A stretch of DNA of 7,180 nt from positions 27,894 to 35,073 of the forward strand of contig DBHR01000048.1 of assembly GCA_002296225.1 (NCBI GenBank), written 5' to 3'. The translations under genes were made by a program, and so were the position numbers. The stretch is from Acidobacteria bacterium UBA823 (GTDB taxonomy: Bacteria > Acidobacteriota > Vicinamibacteria > Vicinamibacterales > UBA823). Shown here one piece after another: positions 1 to 6,677 of this stretch. Under the pieces are notes generated by a model. That model was not told the DNA's origin and made no database searches. It saw only the letters and a list, made by a program, of their open reading frames with translations. Each line of letters begins with the position of its first letter. Position 1 is the first letter of the stretch.

Positions 1-356
1 TAGGCTTCTGCACGTCCCATGATGATGCAGTTGGTGATGATCAGGCCGACAAAGACCGTCAGCTGTTTGGAAATTTCGAAGACGTATGCTTTTAAGATCT
101 GATCGGTCACAATGACCAGCGAGGCGATGATAGTCAGTTGCACGATAATCCGAATATTCGTCGGAATCTGATTTCGCAACATACTAACGAACAAGCTCGA
201 CAGCGCCGTCACCGAGATAACCGCAATACTCATAACAAACGCAGTATCCATTTGGGTCGTCACCGCAAGGGCCGAGCAAATCCCGAGCACCTGCAAGGCG
301 ATCGGGTTGTTATTGAACAGCGGGTCCATAAGTGCCTGCCTAGCGTTCGCAGCCAT
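1..356 (-). CDS. nqrD: Na+-translocating NADH:quinone oxidoreductase subunit D (partial, N-terminal 118 residues)
   Basis: This is an integral membrane subunit of the respiratory Na+-NQR complex, which couples NADH oxidation and quinone reduction to Na+ export. Only residues 1-118 of roughly 210 are present; the rest runs off the left edge. The fragment has the family's NNPIALQVLGICSAL segment (about 16-30), the RIIVQLTIIASLVIV helix (about 69-83) and VGLIITNCIIMGRAEA (103-118). Cys27 and Cys110 match the two NqrD cysteines that, with a pair in NqrE, hold an Fe centre inside the membrane. Asp85 lies where a membrane acidic residue implicated in Na+ uptake is found (D88 in Vibrio). The start ATG (356-354) shares one base with the TAA stop of nqrC, which suggests translational coupling; a purine-rich AAAGGG lies just upstream, inside the nqrC end. 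Identity is very secure. The remainder, followed by nqrE and nqrF, is expected beyond position 1. Confidence 0.95.
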   Translation of the reverse strand, partial: MAANARQALMDPLFNNNPIALQVLGICSALAVTTQMDTAFVMSIAVISVTALSSLFVSMLRNQIPTNIRIIVQLTIIASLVIVTDQILKAYVFEISKQLTVFVGLIITNCIIMGRAEA

Positions 357-1138
357 TAGCCGGTCACCCTTTCCTGCCGAAGCCGATTCAAATACGGTCC
401 AAATCCGTCGTTACCGAGCCAGAACTCCAGCAAGTTAGTCACGCCGCGACTGGTCACCGTCGCACCCGATAACCCGTCTACGCGGTGTGGGTCCTCGTCG
501 GGTGGACCCGCGCGTCCCCTGATGACGGTAAGGTCAGGCTCGAATGCGTCGTTAAACGGACGCCGTCCTCGCCAGAGCGCCTTCCACCGAGGGTTGTCGA
601 CCTCGCCGCCTAGGCCCGGCGTCTCCTTGTGTTCGTAGAAGGTCAGAGCTTGCACAGTCTCGATCGTCGGATCGAGCGCAATGAATCCGTATAACATTCC
701 CCAGAGACCCAGACCCTCGACCGGCAGTACATGCAGTTGCAGGCGACCCTGCGCGTCGCGCACCTCATAGACGAGCGCTCGATTAGGAAGCCGTATCACT
801 TGCGCTGCATTCGGCGGCGCGGCGCGGCTGGTCGCAGGGTCCTTTGCGGCTCGCCGTTGGTCAAACGTGAGGGGGTCCCCATCTGGCACCTCATCGCCAG
901 TCTCTAGGTTAATGATGACCTGTTGGATGTTGGCGAACCGACGTTCGACCTCTTCAGAGGTCAGCTCTTCGTCATCACCAGCTAACCCGGACACCACCAG
1001 AACGTTCCGCTGCTTGTCGATTGCGGCGTTATAGTCCTGGCGCTGCCTCAGCGAGACAGCCGAAGACGACACAAACACAGCACAGACCACACAAACGGCG
1101 GCCGCAAAACCCAGGTTGTAAACGACGCTACCCTGCAT
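356..1138 (-). CDS. nqrC: Na+-translocating NADH:quinone oxidoreductase subunit C (FMN-bearing)
   Basis: NqrC is anchored by an N-terminal helix and carries a covalently bound FMN in the electron path of the Na+ pump. The 260 residues match the usual family length (about 255-265). One hydrophobic segment lies at about 7-28, followed by the typical DKQRN (41-45). Further family blocks are FDQRRAAKDPATS (92-104), GLGLWGMLYGFIALD (142-156) and TFYEHKETPGLGGEV (166-180). The flavinylation motif DGLSGATVT (221-229) places the phosphoester-linked FMN on Thr227; the ApbE-type transferase that attaches it is not in this window. The ATG start overlaps the end of nqrB by 11 bases. A good ribosome site, GGAAGG, sits 6 bases upstream of it inside the nqrB coding end. 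The stop TAA overlaps the nqrD start. The related RnfG has the same FMN motif, but the NqrA and NqrB neighbours settle the assignment. Confidence 0.97.
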   Translation of the reverse strand: MQGSVVYNLGFAAAVCVVCAVFVSSSAVSLRQRQDYNAAIDKQRNVLVVSGLAGDDEELTSEEVERRFANIQQVIINLETGDEVPDGDPLTFDQRRAAKDPATSRAAPPNAAQVIRLPNRALVYEVRDAQGRLQLHVLPVEGLGLWGMLYGFIALDPTIETVQALTFYEHKETPGLGGEVDNPRWKALWRGRRPFNDAFEPDLTVIRGRAGPPDEDPHRVDGLSGATVTSRGVTNLLEFWLGNDGFGPYLNRLRQERVTG

Positions 1139-2345
1139 ACCGTGCCTTCCGTCGCTTGACGTTCGAACGGACTACGAAATAGTCGAGCACGGGTGCGAAA
1201 AGATTCATGAAAAGAATCGCAAGCATCATGCCCTCAGGATAGGCCGGATTGACGACGCGGATCAGCACCACGAGCACGCCGACCAGGAACCCATAGACGT
1301 AGCGCGCGGGATCGGATGCCGGCGCCGACACCGGGTCGGTCGCCATGAAAACTGCACCAAAAGCCCACCCACCAAGCACGAAATGCCAGGCCGGGGCAAC
1401 GGCGAAAGCCTGGTTGGTCTCAGAGCCGACAACGTTGAGTAATGAGGCGGTCATAAACGTGCCGACTGCTACGCTCACCATGATCCGCCAAGAACCGACG
1501 CGCGTTATGACCAGCACGGCCGCTCCCAAGAGACAGGCCAGGGTGGACGTTTCGCCCATCGAGCCCGGTACGAATCCGATGAAAGCATCCTCCCAGTCGA
1601 GTCCGGTAAGAACCTCAGCGCCACCCAGCGCCGTTTGCGCGAGCCACGTGGCGCCGCTCACACCGTCGTTGCTCGTCGTGGCGGCGACCCAGACAGCGTC
1701 GCCCGACATGTCGGCCGGGTAGGCGAAAAAAATAAAAGCTCGTGCCGTTAGCGCCGGGTTGAGAATGTTCATGCCAGTGCCGCCGAAAATCTCCTTGCCG
1801 ATCACAACGCCAAAGCTGATCCCGAGCGCAGCCTGCCACAGCGGGATCGTCGGCGGCAGGATTAGCGGAAATAACATTCCGGTCACGAGGAAGCCTTCGT
1901 TGATCTCGTGCCTGCGCACGATCGCGAATAGTGCCTCCCACGCACCGCCGACAGCAAAGGTCACCATAAGAACTGGCAGATAGTAGAGCGCCCCGTGGAT
2001 GACGCACGCACTCCATGAGCCCGGGTCGAAACTCCAGCCGAGCGCCGCAACTAAAGCGGACTGCCATGTGTCGAGCGCTGGCGCGCCAGCGGCGATAGCG
2101 AGGTTAGCCTGGTAGCCAGTGTTGTAGATCGCCATATAGACGCACCCGGTCAGCGCGATGACGACCGTCATCATCAACCGTTTGACGTCTAGGCCATCGC
2201 GAACGTGCGACGGACCGGCTGTCACGTGATCAGGGGTGAACAGAAAGGTGTCGCTGGCTTCGTACAGGGGGTAGAGCTTTTCGAACTTCCCGCCCTTTTT
2301 GAAGGACCGCGCCTGCCTGTCCAACAGCGCTCGTAAAAACCGCAT
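1128..2345 (-). CDS. nqrB: Na+-translocating NADH:quinone oxidoreductase subunit B
   Basis: NqrB is the large membrane subunit of Na+-NQR. It carries a covalent FMN and riboflavin and forms part of the quinone site and Na+ path. The 405 residues agree with family length. The N-terminal cytosolic part has GGKFEKLYPLYEA (18-30) and SHVRDGLDVKR (46-56). The core shows VGGAWEALF (132-140), RRHEINEGF (144-152), PPTIPLWQAALGISFG (164-179), GKEIFGGTG (183-191), LNPAL (195-199) and, near the end, RVVNPAYPEGMMLAILFMN (363-381). The FMN motif SGAT (230-233) marks Thr233 as the flavinylated residue. Gly133-Gly134 align with the glycines linked to quinone and inhibitor sensitivity in Vibrio. Glu29, Glu137 and Asp388 match membrane acidic residues studied for Na+ uptake. 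The start is fixed: an in-frame TAG lies 12 bases upstream (2357-2355). No Shine-Dalgarno is visible near this ATG; the closest purine run, GGAGGG at the nqrA end, is 32 bases away. Confidence 0.98.
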   Translation of the reverse strand: MRFLRALLDRQARSFKKGGKFEKLYPLYEASDTFLFTPDHVTAGPSHVRDGLDVKRLMMTVVIALTGCVYMAIYNTGYQANLAIAAGAPALDTWQSALVAALGWSFDPGSWSACVIHGALYYLPVLMVTFAVGGAWEALFAIVRRHEINEGFLVTGMLFPLILPPTIPLWQAALGISFGVVIGKEIFGGTGMNILNPALTARAFIFFAYPADMSGDAVWVAATTSNDGVSGATWLAQTALGGAEVLTGLDWEDAFIGFVPGSMGETSTLACLLGAAVLVITRVGSWRIMVSVAVGTFMTASLLNVVGSETNQAFAVAPAWHFVLGGWAFGAVFMATDPVSAPASDPARYVYGFLVGVLVVLIRVVNPAYPEGMMLAILFMNLFAPVLDYFVVRSNVKRRKARYAG

Positions 2346-2373
2346 CGGTCGTGGCTAGGTCTGGAGCGGACGC

Positions 2374-3744
2374 TCAGCCCTCCTTTTCGATCTCCGTTAA
2401 CACGGCACGCAGCGGCGGGCCAAAATCGGTCTTTCCTGGGCACACGAAGCTGCAGAGTGCGAGGTCTTCCTCGTCGAGTTCGAGGCAACCGAGTTCCTCA
2501 GCCTTCTCCACGTCCCTCATGACGAGTGCTCGAGCAAGGAACGTCGGCATCAGGTCCATCGGCATCACTCGCTCATACACGCCAATGGGCATGATTGCGC
2601 GGGGAGAGCCCTGGGTTGAAGTCGTAAATGCGAATCTTCGTCTCGGCAATAACTTAGATGCGAAGATGTTGATCGTCGAGTACTTGTGGAAACCAGGACC
2701 CAGCCACCCCAAAAAGCTACGCTCACGCCCCTCCGCGATCACCGACACCTGCCCGTGATACCGACCCAAGTAGCCCAACACGTCGCCAGCCGCGGCACGT
2801 CCAGAAAAAACTGACCCAGAGATGACACGATGCTCCCCCTCGAGGAGCTCGCTGCGCACCAGGGCGTCGAGTGACGCGCCGAGCCTCGTCCTGAGCAATC
2901 TGGGGTTGCGGACGGACGTTCCGCCGAGCGCGATCACACGCTCCGGCGAGAGTTCACCCCGCTCGAACAGATGCCCAATGGCGATCACGTCCTGATAACC
3001 GACGTGCCAGACCATCTTCTGGCGATTGACGGGATCGAGCTGATGGATGTGTAGACCGACAGTGCCCGACGGATGTGGTCCCGAGAATTCCTCGCGCTGC
3101 AGTCGGTCGATCTTCGGGAGCGTCAGGGGCATTCCTTTGGCGGTGCAGACGAACAATGGTCCGTCGGTCAACTTCGACAACGCAAAGAGCCCGCTCTCGA
3201 ACGCACCCTGTGCTCCCATCATCACCGTCTCGACCGACGCCGCCAAAGGGTTCGTATCGACGGCAGTCACGAAGAGCGAGTGCGGGCGGTCGGCAGGGTT
3301 GGCAACGCGACTGAACGGACGGCCCCGGAGCGCCGTCCACATTCCCGATTCCAGGAGTAGCTCTCTGACGTGCTCGCCCGCCAGACCGCTCGGATGCCGA
3401 CCTGAAAACGCGCTGAAACGCGGAGCGTCCGGGCGGCCTTCGAGCTCTCCGCGGGAGAGCTCGATGATGACCGACTTCAGGGCCCGTCGATGACCCCGGT
3501 TGACAGCAAGGATGCGCCCTTCAGCGGGCGCAGTATGACGAACGCCCAGAGCCAGCTTGTCCTCCATCAAAAGCTGCCCTCGGCGCACCTCATCACCAAC
3601 ACTGACATGCATCGTAGGTCGGAGACCGATGTAATCCGCCGCAACGACGCCCACGCGCCGTGGAGCGCCAGCCGTTTCGATGTCCTGTCTAGGCTCACCT
3701 GTAATTGGTAGCCTGAGGCCTTTACGCGTCGTGTGGACAGCCAT
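2374..3744 (-). CDS. nqrA: Na+-translocating NADH:quinone oxidoreductase subunit A
   Basis: NqrA is the cytoplasmic-side subunit of Na+-NQR, associated with quinone binding. With the start chosen here it has 456 residues, close to the usual 445-465. Family blocks seen are RKGLRLPITGEP (7-18), GLRPTMHVSVGDEV (40-53), the GRPFSRV region (141-147), TAVDTNPLAA (160-169), GPHPSGTVGLHIHQLDPV (222-239), YQDVIAIG (250-257), YLGRYHGQVSV (325-335), ELDEEDLALCSFVCPGK (422-438) and the IEKEG C-terminus. Cys431 and Cys435 are the typical CxxxC pair near the end. An in-frame ATG at 3792 would add 16 residues, but that stretch has no family counterpart and overlaps gmhA by 34 bases. The ATG at 3744 puts the conserved KGL close to the N-terminus and has GAAGG (3760-3756) upstream. 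The gene follows gmhA by 14 bases and precedes nqrB by 28. Confidence 0.96.
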   Translation of the reverse strand: MAVHTTRKGLRLPITGEPRQDIETAGAPRRVGVVAADYIGLRPTMHVSVGDEVRRGQLLMEDKLALGVRHTAPAEGRILAVNRGHRRALKSVIIELSRGELEGRPDAPRFSAFSGRHPSGLAGEHVRELLLESGMWTALRGRPFSRVANPADRPHSLFVTAVDTNPLAASVETVMMGAQGAFESGLFALSKLTDGPLFVCTAKGMPLTLPKIDRLQREEFSGPHPSGTVGLHIHQLDPVNRQKMVWHVGYQDVIAIGHLFERGELSPERVIALGGTSVRNPRLLRTRLGASLDALVRSELLEGEHRVISGSVFSGRAAAGDVLGYLGRYHGQVSVIAEGRERSFLGWLGPGFHKYSTINIFASKLLPRRRFAFTTSTQGSPRAIMPIGVYERVMPMDLMPTFLARALVMRDVEKAEELGCLELDEEDLALCSFVCPGKTDFGPPLRAVLTEIEKEG

Positions 3745-3755
3745 CAAAGTCAGGA

Positions 3756-3760
3756 CCTTC
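3756..3760 (-). promoter_or_regulatory. Ribosome binding site for nqrA, overlapping the gmhA stop codon
   Basis: On the minus strand GAAGG lies 11 bases before the ATG at 3744, and its first two bases are the last two of the gmhA TGA stop (3761-3759). The site supports the shorter nqrA start and suggests that ribosomes finishing gmhA could feed nqrA. The spacing is a little long, so strength is uncertain. Confidence 0.5.
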
Positions 3761-4355
3761 AGGCAGTCAACTCTCGCTCGACGAGTTCGCAAATGACGTG
3801 AAGTAAAATCCGATGCACCTCTTGGACCCTCGCCGTGGACTCGTGGGGCACGTTGAGATGAAGGTGGGCGGCGCGTCCAAGGGGACCGCCGTCACGGCCA
3901 GTCAACGCAATGCATTTCAAGCCGCCACGCTCCGCAGCCTCGAACCCAGCAATCACGTTCGCAGACGTCCCGCTCGTGGAGATTGCGAAAGCGATGTCCC
4001 CTGGTCTCCCTAGTGCCTCGATCTGCCGGGCGAACACCTGTCTGAAGCCGTAGTCGTTACCTAGTGCGGTCACGACACTGGAATCGGCCGTCAATGCAAC
4101 CGCCGCCCATCCCCGCCGATCGCGTGCAAAACGCCCGACCAACTCGGCCGCCAGATGCTCGGCATCTGCAGCACTACCGCCGTTCCCAAAAACCAGCACC
4201 TTGCCTGTCGAGTTGAGCGCGCGGACAATCATGTCCGCAGCCGACAATACCGGTGTCGCATCGGAACCTCTGACAGTTTCAAGAAGCGCACTCGCCTCTG
4301 ACAGAATCCCATGAACCACCTTCCGCCGGTCGTCACGACCGCTGTGATCAGCCAT
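3759..4355 (-). CDS. gmhA: Phosphoheptose (sedoheptulose 7-phosphate) isomerase, SIS domain
   Basis: GmhA converts D-sedoheptulose 7-phosphate to D-glycero-D-manno-heptose 7-phosphate in the cytoplasm, the first step towards the activated heptoses of LPS core or other surface glycans. The 198-residue single SIS-domain protein has GNGGSAADAEHLAAE (57-71), LTADSSVVTALGNDYGF (88-104), the phosphate-binding ISTSGTSANV (125-134) and ARVQEVHRILLH (175-186). Residues matching the zinc ligands of E. coli GmhA (H61, E65, Q172, H180) are all present at a constant +6 offset: His67, Glu71, Gln178 and His186. The replication protein DiaA is a SIS paralogue but lacks the last histidine, so GmhA is preferred. 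One difference is Thr130, where many homologues have Asn. The ATG at 4355 is preceded by AAAGGA with a 4-base spacer. The gene lies first in an apparent operon with nqrABCD, 14 bases before nqrA; that is an unexpected partner. Confidence 0.87.
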   Translation of the reverse strand: MADHSGRDDRRKVVHGILSEASALLETVRGSDATPVLSAADMIVRALNSTGKVLVFGNGGSAADAEHLAAELVGRFARDRRGWAAVALTADSSVVTALGNDYGFRQVFARQIEALGRPGDIAFAISTSGTSANVIAGFEAAERGGLKCIALTGRDGGPLGRAAHLHLNVPHESTARVQEVHRILLHVICELVERELTA

Positions 4356-4455
4356 CGCGTCCTTTTACACCCATCGCCACGGCATAATGACTTCGTCGCT
4401 TCTCGTTTTCCCTACCGGTCGTAGCTTGTGAAAAATTTCCCAATCTCCAACGCAC

Positions 4456-4485
4456 ATCCTATCGAACCCGCTCCAAAGAAGTCAA
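4456..4485 (-). promoter_or_regulatory. Candidate sigma70-type promoter for gmhA-nqrABCD
   Basis: On the minus strand a -35 box TTGACT (4485-4480, five of six consensus bases) is followed after 18 bases by a -10 box TAGGAT (4461-4456, four of six, keeping the key A2 and T6). Transcription would begin near 4449, leaving a leader of roughly 95 bases before the gmhA ATG. It is the best promoter-like pair I found in the intergenic region, and its orientation fits the operon. The call rests on sequence resemblance only. Confidence 0.45.
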
Positions 4486-4532
4486 TTTAAAGGCAAAAGG
4501 CTACCGGACGTCTGGTCGCCAGAGTGTCGGCC

Positions 4533-4586
4533 ATGGTACCATTCAGCACGGTCGGACCGGACAGAGGTACTCGCGGCGGCCGGCCG
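4533..4586. repeat. Cluster of three short perfect palindromes upstream of the GT4 gene
   Basis: Three self-complementary elements lie within 54 bases: ATGGTACCAT (4533-4542), CGGTC-G-GACCG (4549-4559) and CGGCCGGCCG (4577-4586). They end 19 bases before the ATG at 4606. They could be operator half-sites or small hairpins in the mRNA leader. Their sequences differ from one another, so they are not copies of one operator. GC-rich DNA produces such short palindromes by chance fairly often. Confidence 0.35.
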
Positions 4587-4605
4587 TTGAACCGAACCCA
4601 TCCTC

Positions 4606-5688
4606 ATGGCCGTCCGCACGGTCGTCGTCTGTGAAGCCCAAGTTCCCTTCGTCGAAGGTGGTGCCGAGTTTCACGTGCGCGCCCTCGTCGACCATTTGCG
4701 TCAGCATGGCTACCGCACTGAGCTCGTCAGCGTGCCGTTCAAGTGGTATCCGAAAAGCGAGATTCTGGCCCACGCCACCGCCTGGCGCCTCCTGGACCTC
4801 AGTGAAAGCAATGGGCAAACAATCGATCTTGCTATCGGCCTCAAGTTCCCTACCTACTTCATACGTCACCCGAACAAGGTGGCCTGGCTCATCCACCAAT
4901 ATCGGGCAGCATACGAGCTGTGCGGCACACCCTATTCCGACTTCCAGCACACCGAGGCAGATGTGGGACTACGCGACACCCTGATACGTCTCGATCGGCA
5001 GATGCTGGGTGAATGCCAGCGCCTGTTCACGAACGCTCGAAACACCGCGTCCCGTCTGCAACGGTACAACGGTTTGACCGCCGAACCCCTGTACCATCCT
5101 CCACGACTGGCCGACAGACTTCACGGAGGACCGTACGGCGATTACATGCTCTCGGTCGGTCGGCTGGAATCGGTCAAGCGTATCGACCTTGCCGTGGAGG
5201 CAATCGCCAAGGCCGATTCGTCAGTACGGTTGGTCGTTGTGGGCGAGGGGACGAACCGCACGAAGATCGAGCAGCGCGTGCAAACCCTCGGTATTGCCGA
5301 TCGGGTCGAACTAACCGGATGGGTGGATGACGACACGTTAATCGAGCTTTACGCAGGGGCGCTCGGCGTCCTGTATGTTCCCTACGATGAGGACTACGGA
5401 TACGTGACATTGGAAAGCTTTCTGGCGCGCCGGCCGATCATCACGACCGAAGATGCGGGCGGCCCCCTCGAGTTTGTCGAAGATGGCGTTAACGGTGCCG
5501 TCTGCCCACCGGAGCCGAACGCGATCGCCGCCGAGATCAGTCAACTCGCGGCGGATCGGGGCAACGCAGCGTGCCTGGGCGAGGCAGGTTACGCGCGAGC
5601 AAAGCAAGTATCGTGGGATGGCGTGGTGGAGCGACTCGTCGGCACTAGAGCTCCCATCGAGACCGCTGACGGATCGAAGACATCGTGA
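4606..5688 (+). CDS. Glycosyltransferase, GT4 family (GT-B fold)
   Basis: This is a retaining-type sugar transferase of the GT4 (group 1) family, likely cytoplasmic or peripheral at the membrane and acting in surface glycan assembly; donor and acceptor are unknown. The 360 residues show the N-terminal glycine loop VEGGAEFHVRAL (16-27), the second-domain entry LSVGRLESVKRIDLAVEAI (182-200, with Arg186 and Lys191 in the usual donor-phosphate positions), VVGEG (211-215), ELTGWVDD (235-242) and the EX7E motif Glu262...Glu270 in EDYGYVTLE. This is followed by RRPIITTEDAGGPLEFVEDGVNG (275-297, read in two parts around TTEDAGG). No signal peptide or membrane helix is seen. The start is constrained by an in-frame TGA at 4588-4590, with no other start codon between it and the ATG; a ribosome site is not evident. 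Its TGA stop overlaps the next gene's GTG start by 4 bases, so the two are probably coupled. Confidence 0.88.
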   Translation: MAVRTVVVCEAQVPFVEGGAEFHVRALVDHLRQHGYRTELVSVPFKWYPKSEILAHATAWRLLDLSESNGQTIDLAIGLKFPTYFIRHPNKVAWLIHQYRAAYELCGTPYSDFQHTEADVGLRDTLIRLDRQMLGECQRLFTNARNTASRLQRYNGLTAEPLYHPPRLADRLHGGPYGDYMLSVGRLESVKRIDLAVEAIAKADSSVRLVVVGEGTNRTKIEQRVQTLGIADRVELTGWVDDDTLIELYAGALGVLYVPYDEDYGYVTLESFLARRPIITTEDAGGPLEFVEDGVNGAVCPPEPNAIAAEISQLAADRGNAACLGEAGYARAKQVSWDGVVERLVGTRAPIETADGSKTS

Positions 5689-6677
5689 CGAAACTCATCA
5701 TCCAGATTCCCTGTCTGAACGAAGCCAGCACACTTCCCGCAACGCTCCGCGATCTGCCGCGGAGCATCCCCGGGATTGACGCGATCGAAACTCTCGTGAT
5801 TGATGACGGCTCAGAGGACGATACAGCTCGCGTGGCGCGTGACGAAGGCGTCGATCATGTTGTTGGTTTCCCGAGGACTCGCGGATTGGCAACTGCCTTC
5901 ACCGCTGGTATCGACGCGTGCTTGAAGCACGGTGCAGATTTCATCGTCAACACTGACGCCGATAATCAGTACGCCGGCACTGACGTCGCAAAGCTGCTCG
6001 CGCCATTACTGTCTGGCAAGGCAGAGATTGCAATTGGCGATCGCAACCTTAGCTCTCTTCGTCATCTGCCGAAGATTCGGCGGGCATTGCAGTGGCTGGG
6101 CAGCTGGATTGTGCGCCAGGTGTCGGACACGACGGTGCCCGACACAACGAGCGGATTTCGCGCTTACACCCGCGAAGCGGCCCTTCGGATAACAATCACT
6201 TCTGAATTTTCCTACACACTGGAATCGATCATCCAGTCTGGCAAGAAGCGGATGGCAATCGCACATGTCCCGATCGCGACAAATCCACCGACACGCGAGT
6301 CGCGACTGTACGGCAGTGTGGCCTCGTACATTAAGAAGTCCGCGACCACAATCATTCGCGTCTACGCAATGTACGAGCCGCTCAAGATATTCACCTACAT
6401 CGGCGTCATTGTTTTCAGCGCCGGCTTCTTAATTTCGCTTCGGTTTCTCTACTTCTACCTCAGTGGCCTCGGCGGTGGAAACATTCAGTCGCTAATTCTG
6501 TCGGCTGTCCTGATGATTGTCGGATTCCAAGTGCTCCTCATTGGTCTCGTTGCTGACGTCATCTCAGGAAACCGGAAATTAATCGAAGATCTACTCTATC
6601 GGATCCGCACAATGGAACTCGAACAGCACGGTGCGCCACCTACGGGGTCGTCAAACGTCGACGCGGGGACATCGTAG
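5685..6677 (+). CDS. GT2-family glycosyltransferase, DPM1-like, with two C-terminal membrane helices
   Basis: This is an inverting-type GT-A enzyme of the dolichyl/polyprenyl-phosphate-sugar synthase-like group. Such enzymes usually move a sugar from a nucleotide donor to a polyprenyl phosphate at the cytoplasmic face of the membrane. The 330 residues show IPCLNEASTL (8-17), VIDDGSEDDT (38-47; Asp40-Asp41), the metal-binding NTDADNQY (89-96; Asp91 and Asp93), VPDTTSGFRAYTREAAL (151-167) and PPTRESRLYGS (201-211). Two hydrophobic segments follow at about 235-258 and 267-291, with a basic cytosolic tail. The GTG start at 5685 forms a GTGA overlap with the preceding stop; no strong ribosome site is visible, so translation may depend on coupling. 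The stop TAG abuts the next ATG with no spacer. It is related to the downstream gene but differs in having RTRGLATAF where that one has NKGNGAAV. The specific sugar cannot be assigned. Confidence 0.87.
   Translation: MTKLIIQIPCLNEASTLPATLRDLPRSIPGIDAIETLVIDDGSEDDTARVARDEGVDHVVGFPRTRGLATAFTAGIDACLKHGADFIVNTDADNQYAGTDVAKLLAPLLSGKAEIAIGDRNLSSLRHLPKIRRALQWLGSWIVRQVSDTTVPDTTSGFRAYTREAALRITITSEFSYTLESIIQSGKKRMAIAHVPIATNPPTRESRLYGSVASYIKKSATTIIRVYAMYEPLKIFTYIGVIVFSAGFLISLRFLYFYLSGLGGGNIQSLILSAVLMIVGFQVLLIGLVADVISGNRKLIEDLLYRIRTMELEQHGAPPTGSSNVDAGTS

Larger units (their letters stand above)
4356..4605. other. Divergent intergenic region between the gmhA-nqr and glycosyltransferase blocks
   Basis: This 250-base stretch has no supportable gene. 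It is AT-richer than its surroundings from about 4425 to 4500 and GC-rich just before the plus-strand gene. It holds a sigma70-like promoter facing gmhA and three short perfect palindromes close to the glycosyltransferase start. I saw no convincing plus-strand promoter, tRNA, riboswitch or terminator in it. Confidence 0.7.

Noticed and set aside
1615..2067. A 150-codon minus-strand frame and plus-strand frames within nqrB
   Set aside because: They are out-of-frame or antisense shadows of nqrB, arginine- and proline-rich with no recognisable motif.
3047..3493. Plus-strand open frames (up to 148 codons) inside nqrA
   Set aside because: They are antisense to well-conserved NqrA sequence, have no family features, and several overlap one another in different frames.
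356..3744. Assignment of the complex as Rnf rather than Na+-NQR
   Set aside because: RnfD and RnfG share the FMN motifs, but the NqrA protein here follows NqrA throughout and lacks the multiple ferredoxin-type cysteine motifs of RnfC, and the order A-B-C-D is that of nqr.
3759..4355. DiaA (DnaA-binding SIS protein) as an alternative identity for the gmhA product
   Set aside because: All four residues matching GmhA zinc ligands are present, including His186, which DiaA lacks.
4348..4374. An 8-codon minus-strand mini-frame (ATG at 4374, TGA at 4350-4348) overlapping the gmhA start
   Set aside because: It could act as a leader peptide, but it has no good ribosome site and is short enough to be chance.
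4412..4424. CTAC-CGGTC-GTAG inverted repeat in the gmhA leader
   Set aside because: A four-base stem with a five-base loop and no T-run is too weak to call a terminator or riboswitch element.
4426..4491. Plus-strand promoter-like pieces (TTGTGA at 4426-4431, TTTAAA at 4486-4491)
   Set aside because: Neither has a partner box at normal spacing; TTGTGA is followed 17 bases later by AACGCA, and nothing like a -35 precedes TTTAAA.
4543..4950. A 135-codon minus-strand open frame opposite the start of the GT4 gene
   Set aside because: It lies antisense to a gene with clear GT4 motifs, shows no recognisable domain, and is the kind of shadow frame that GC-rich coding DNA produces.
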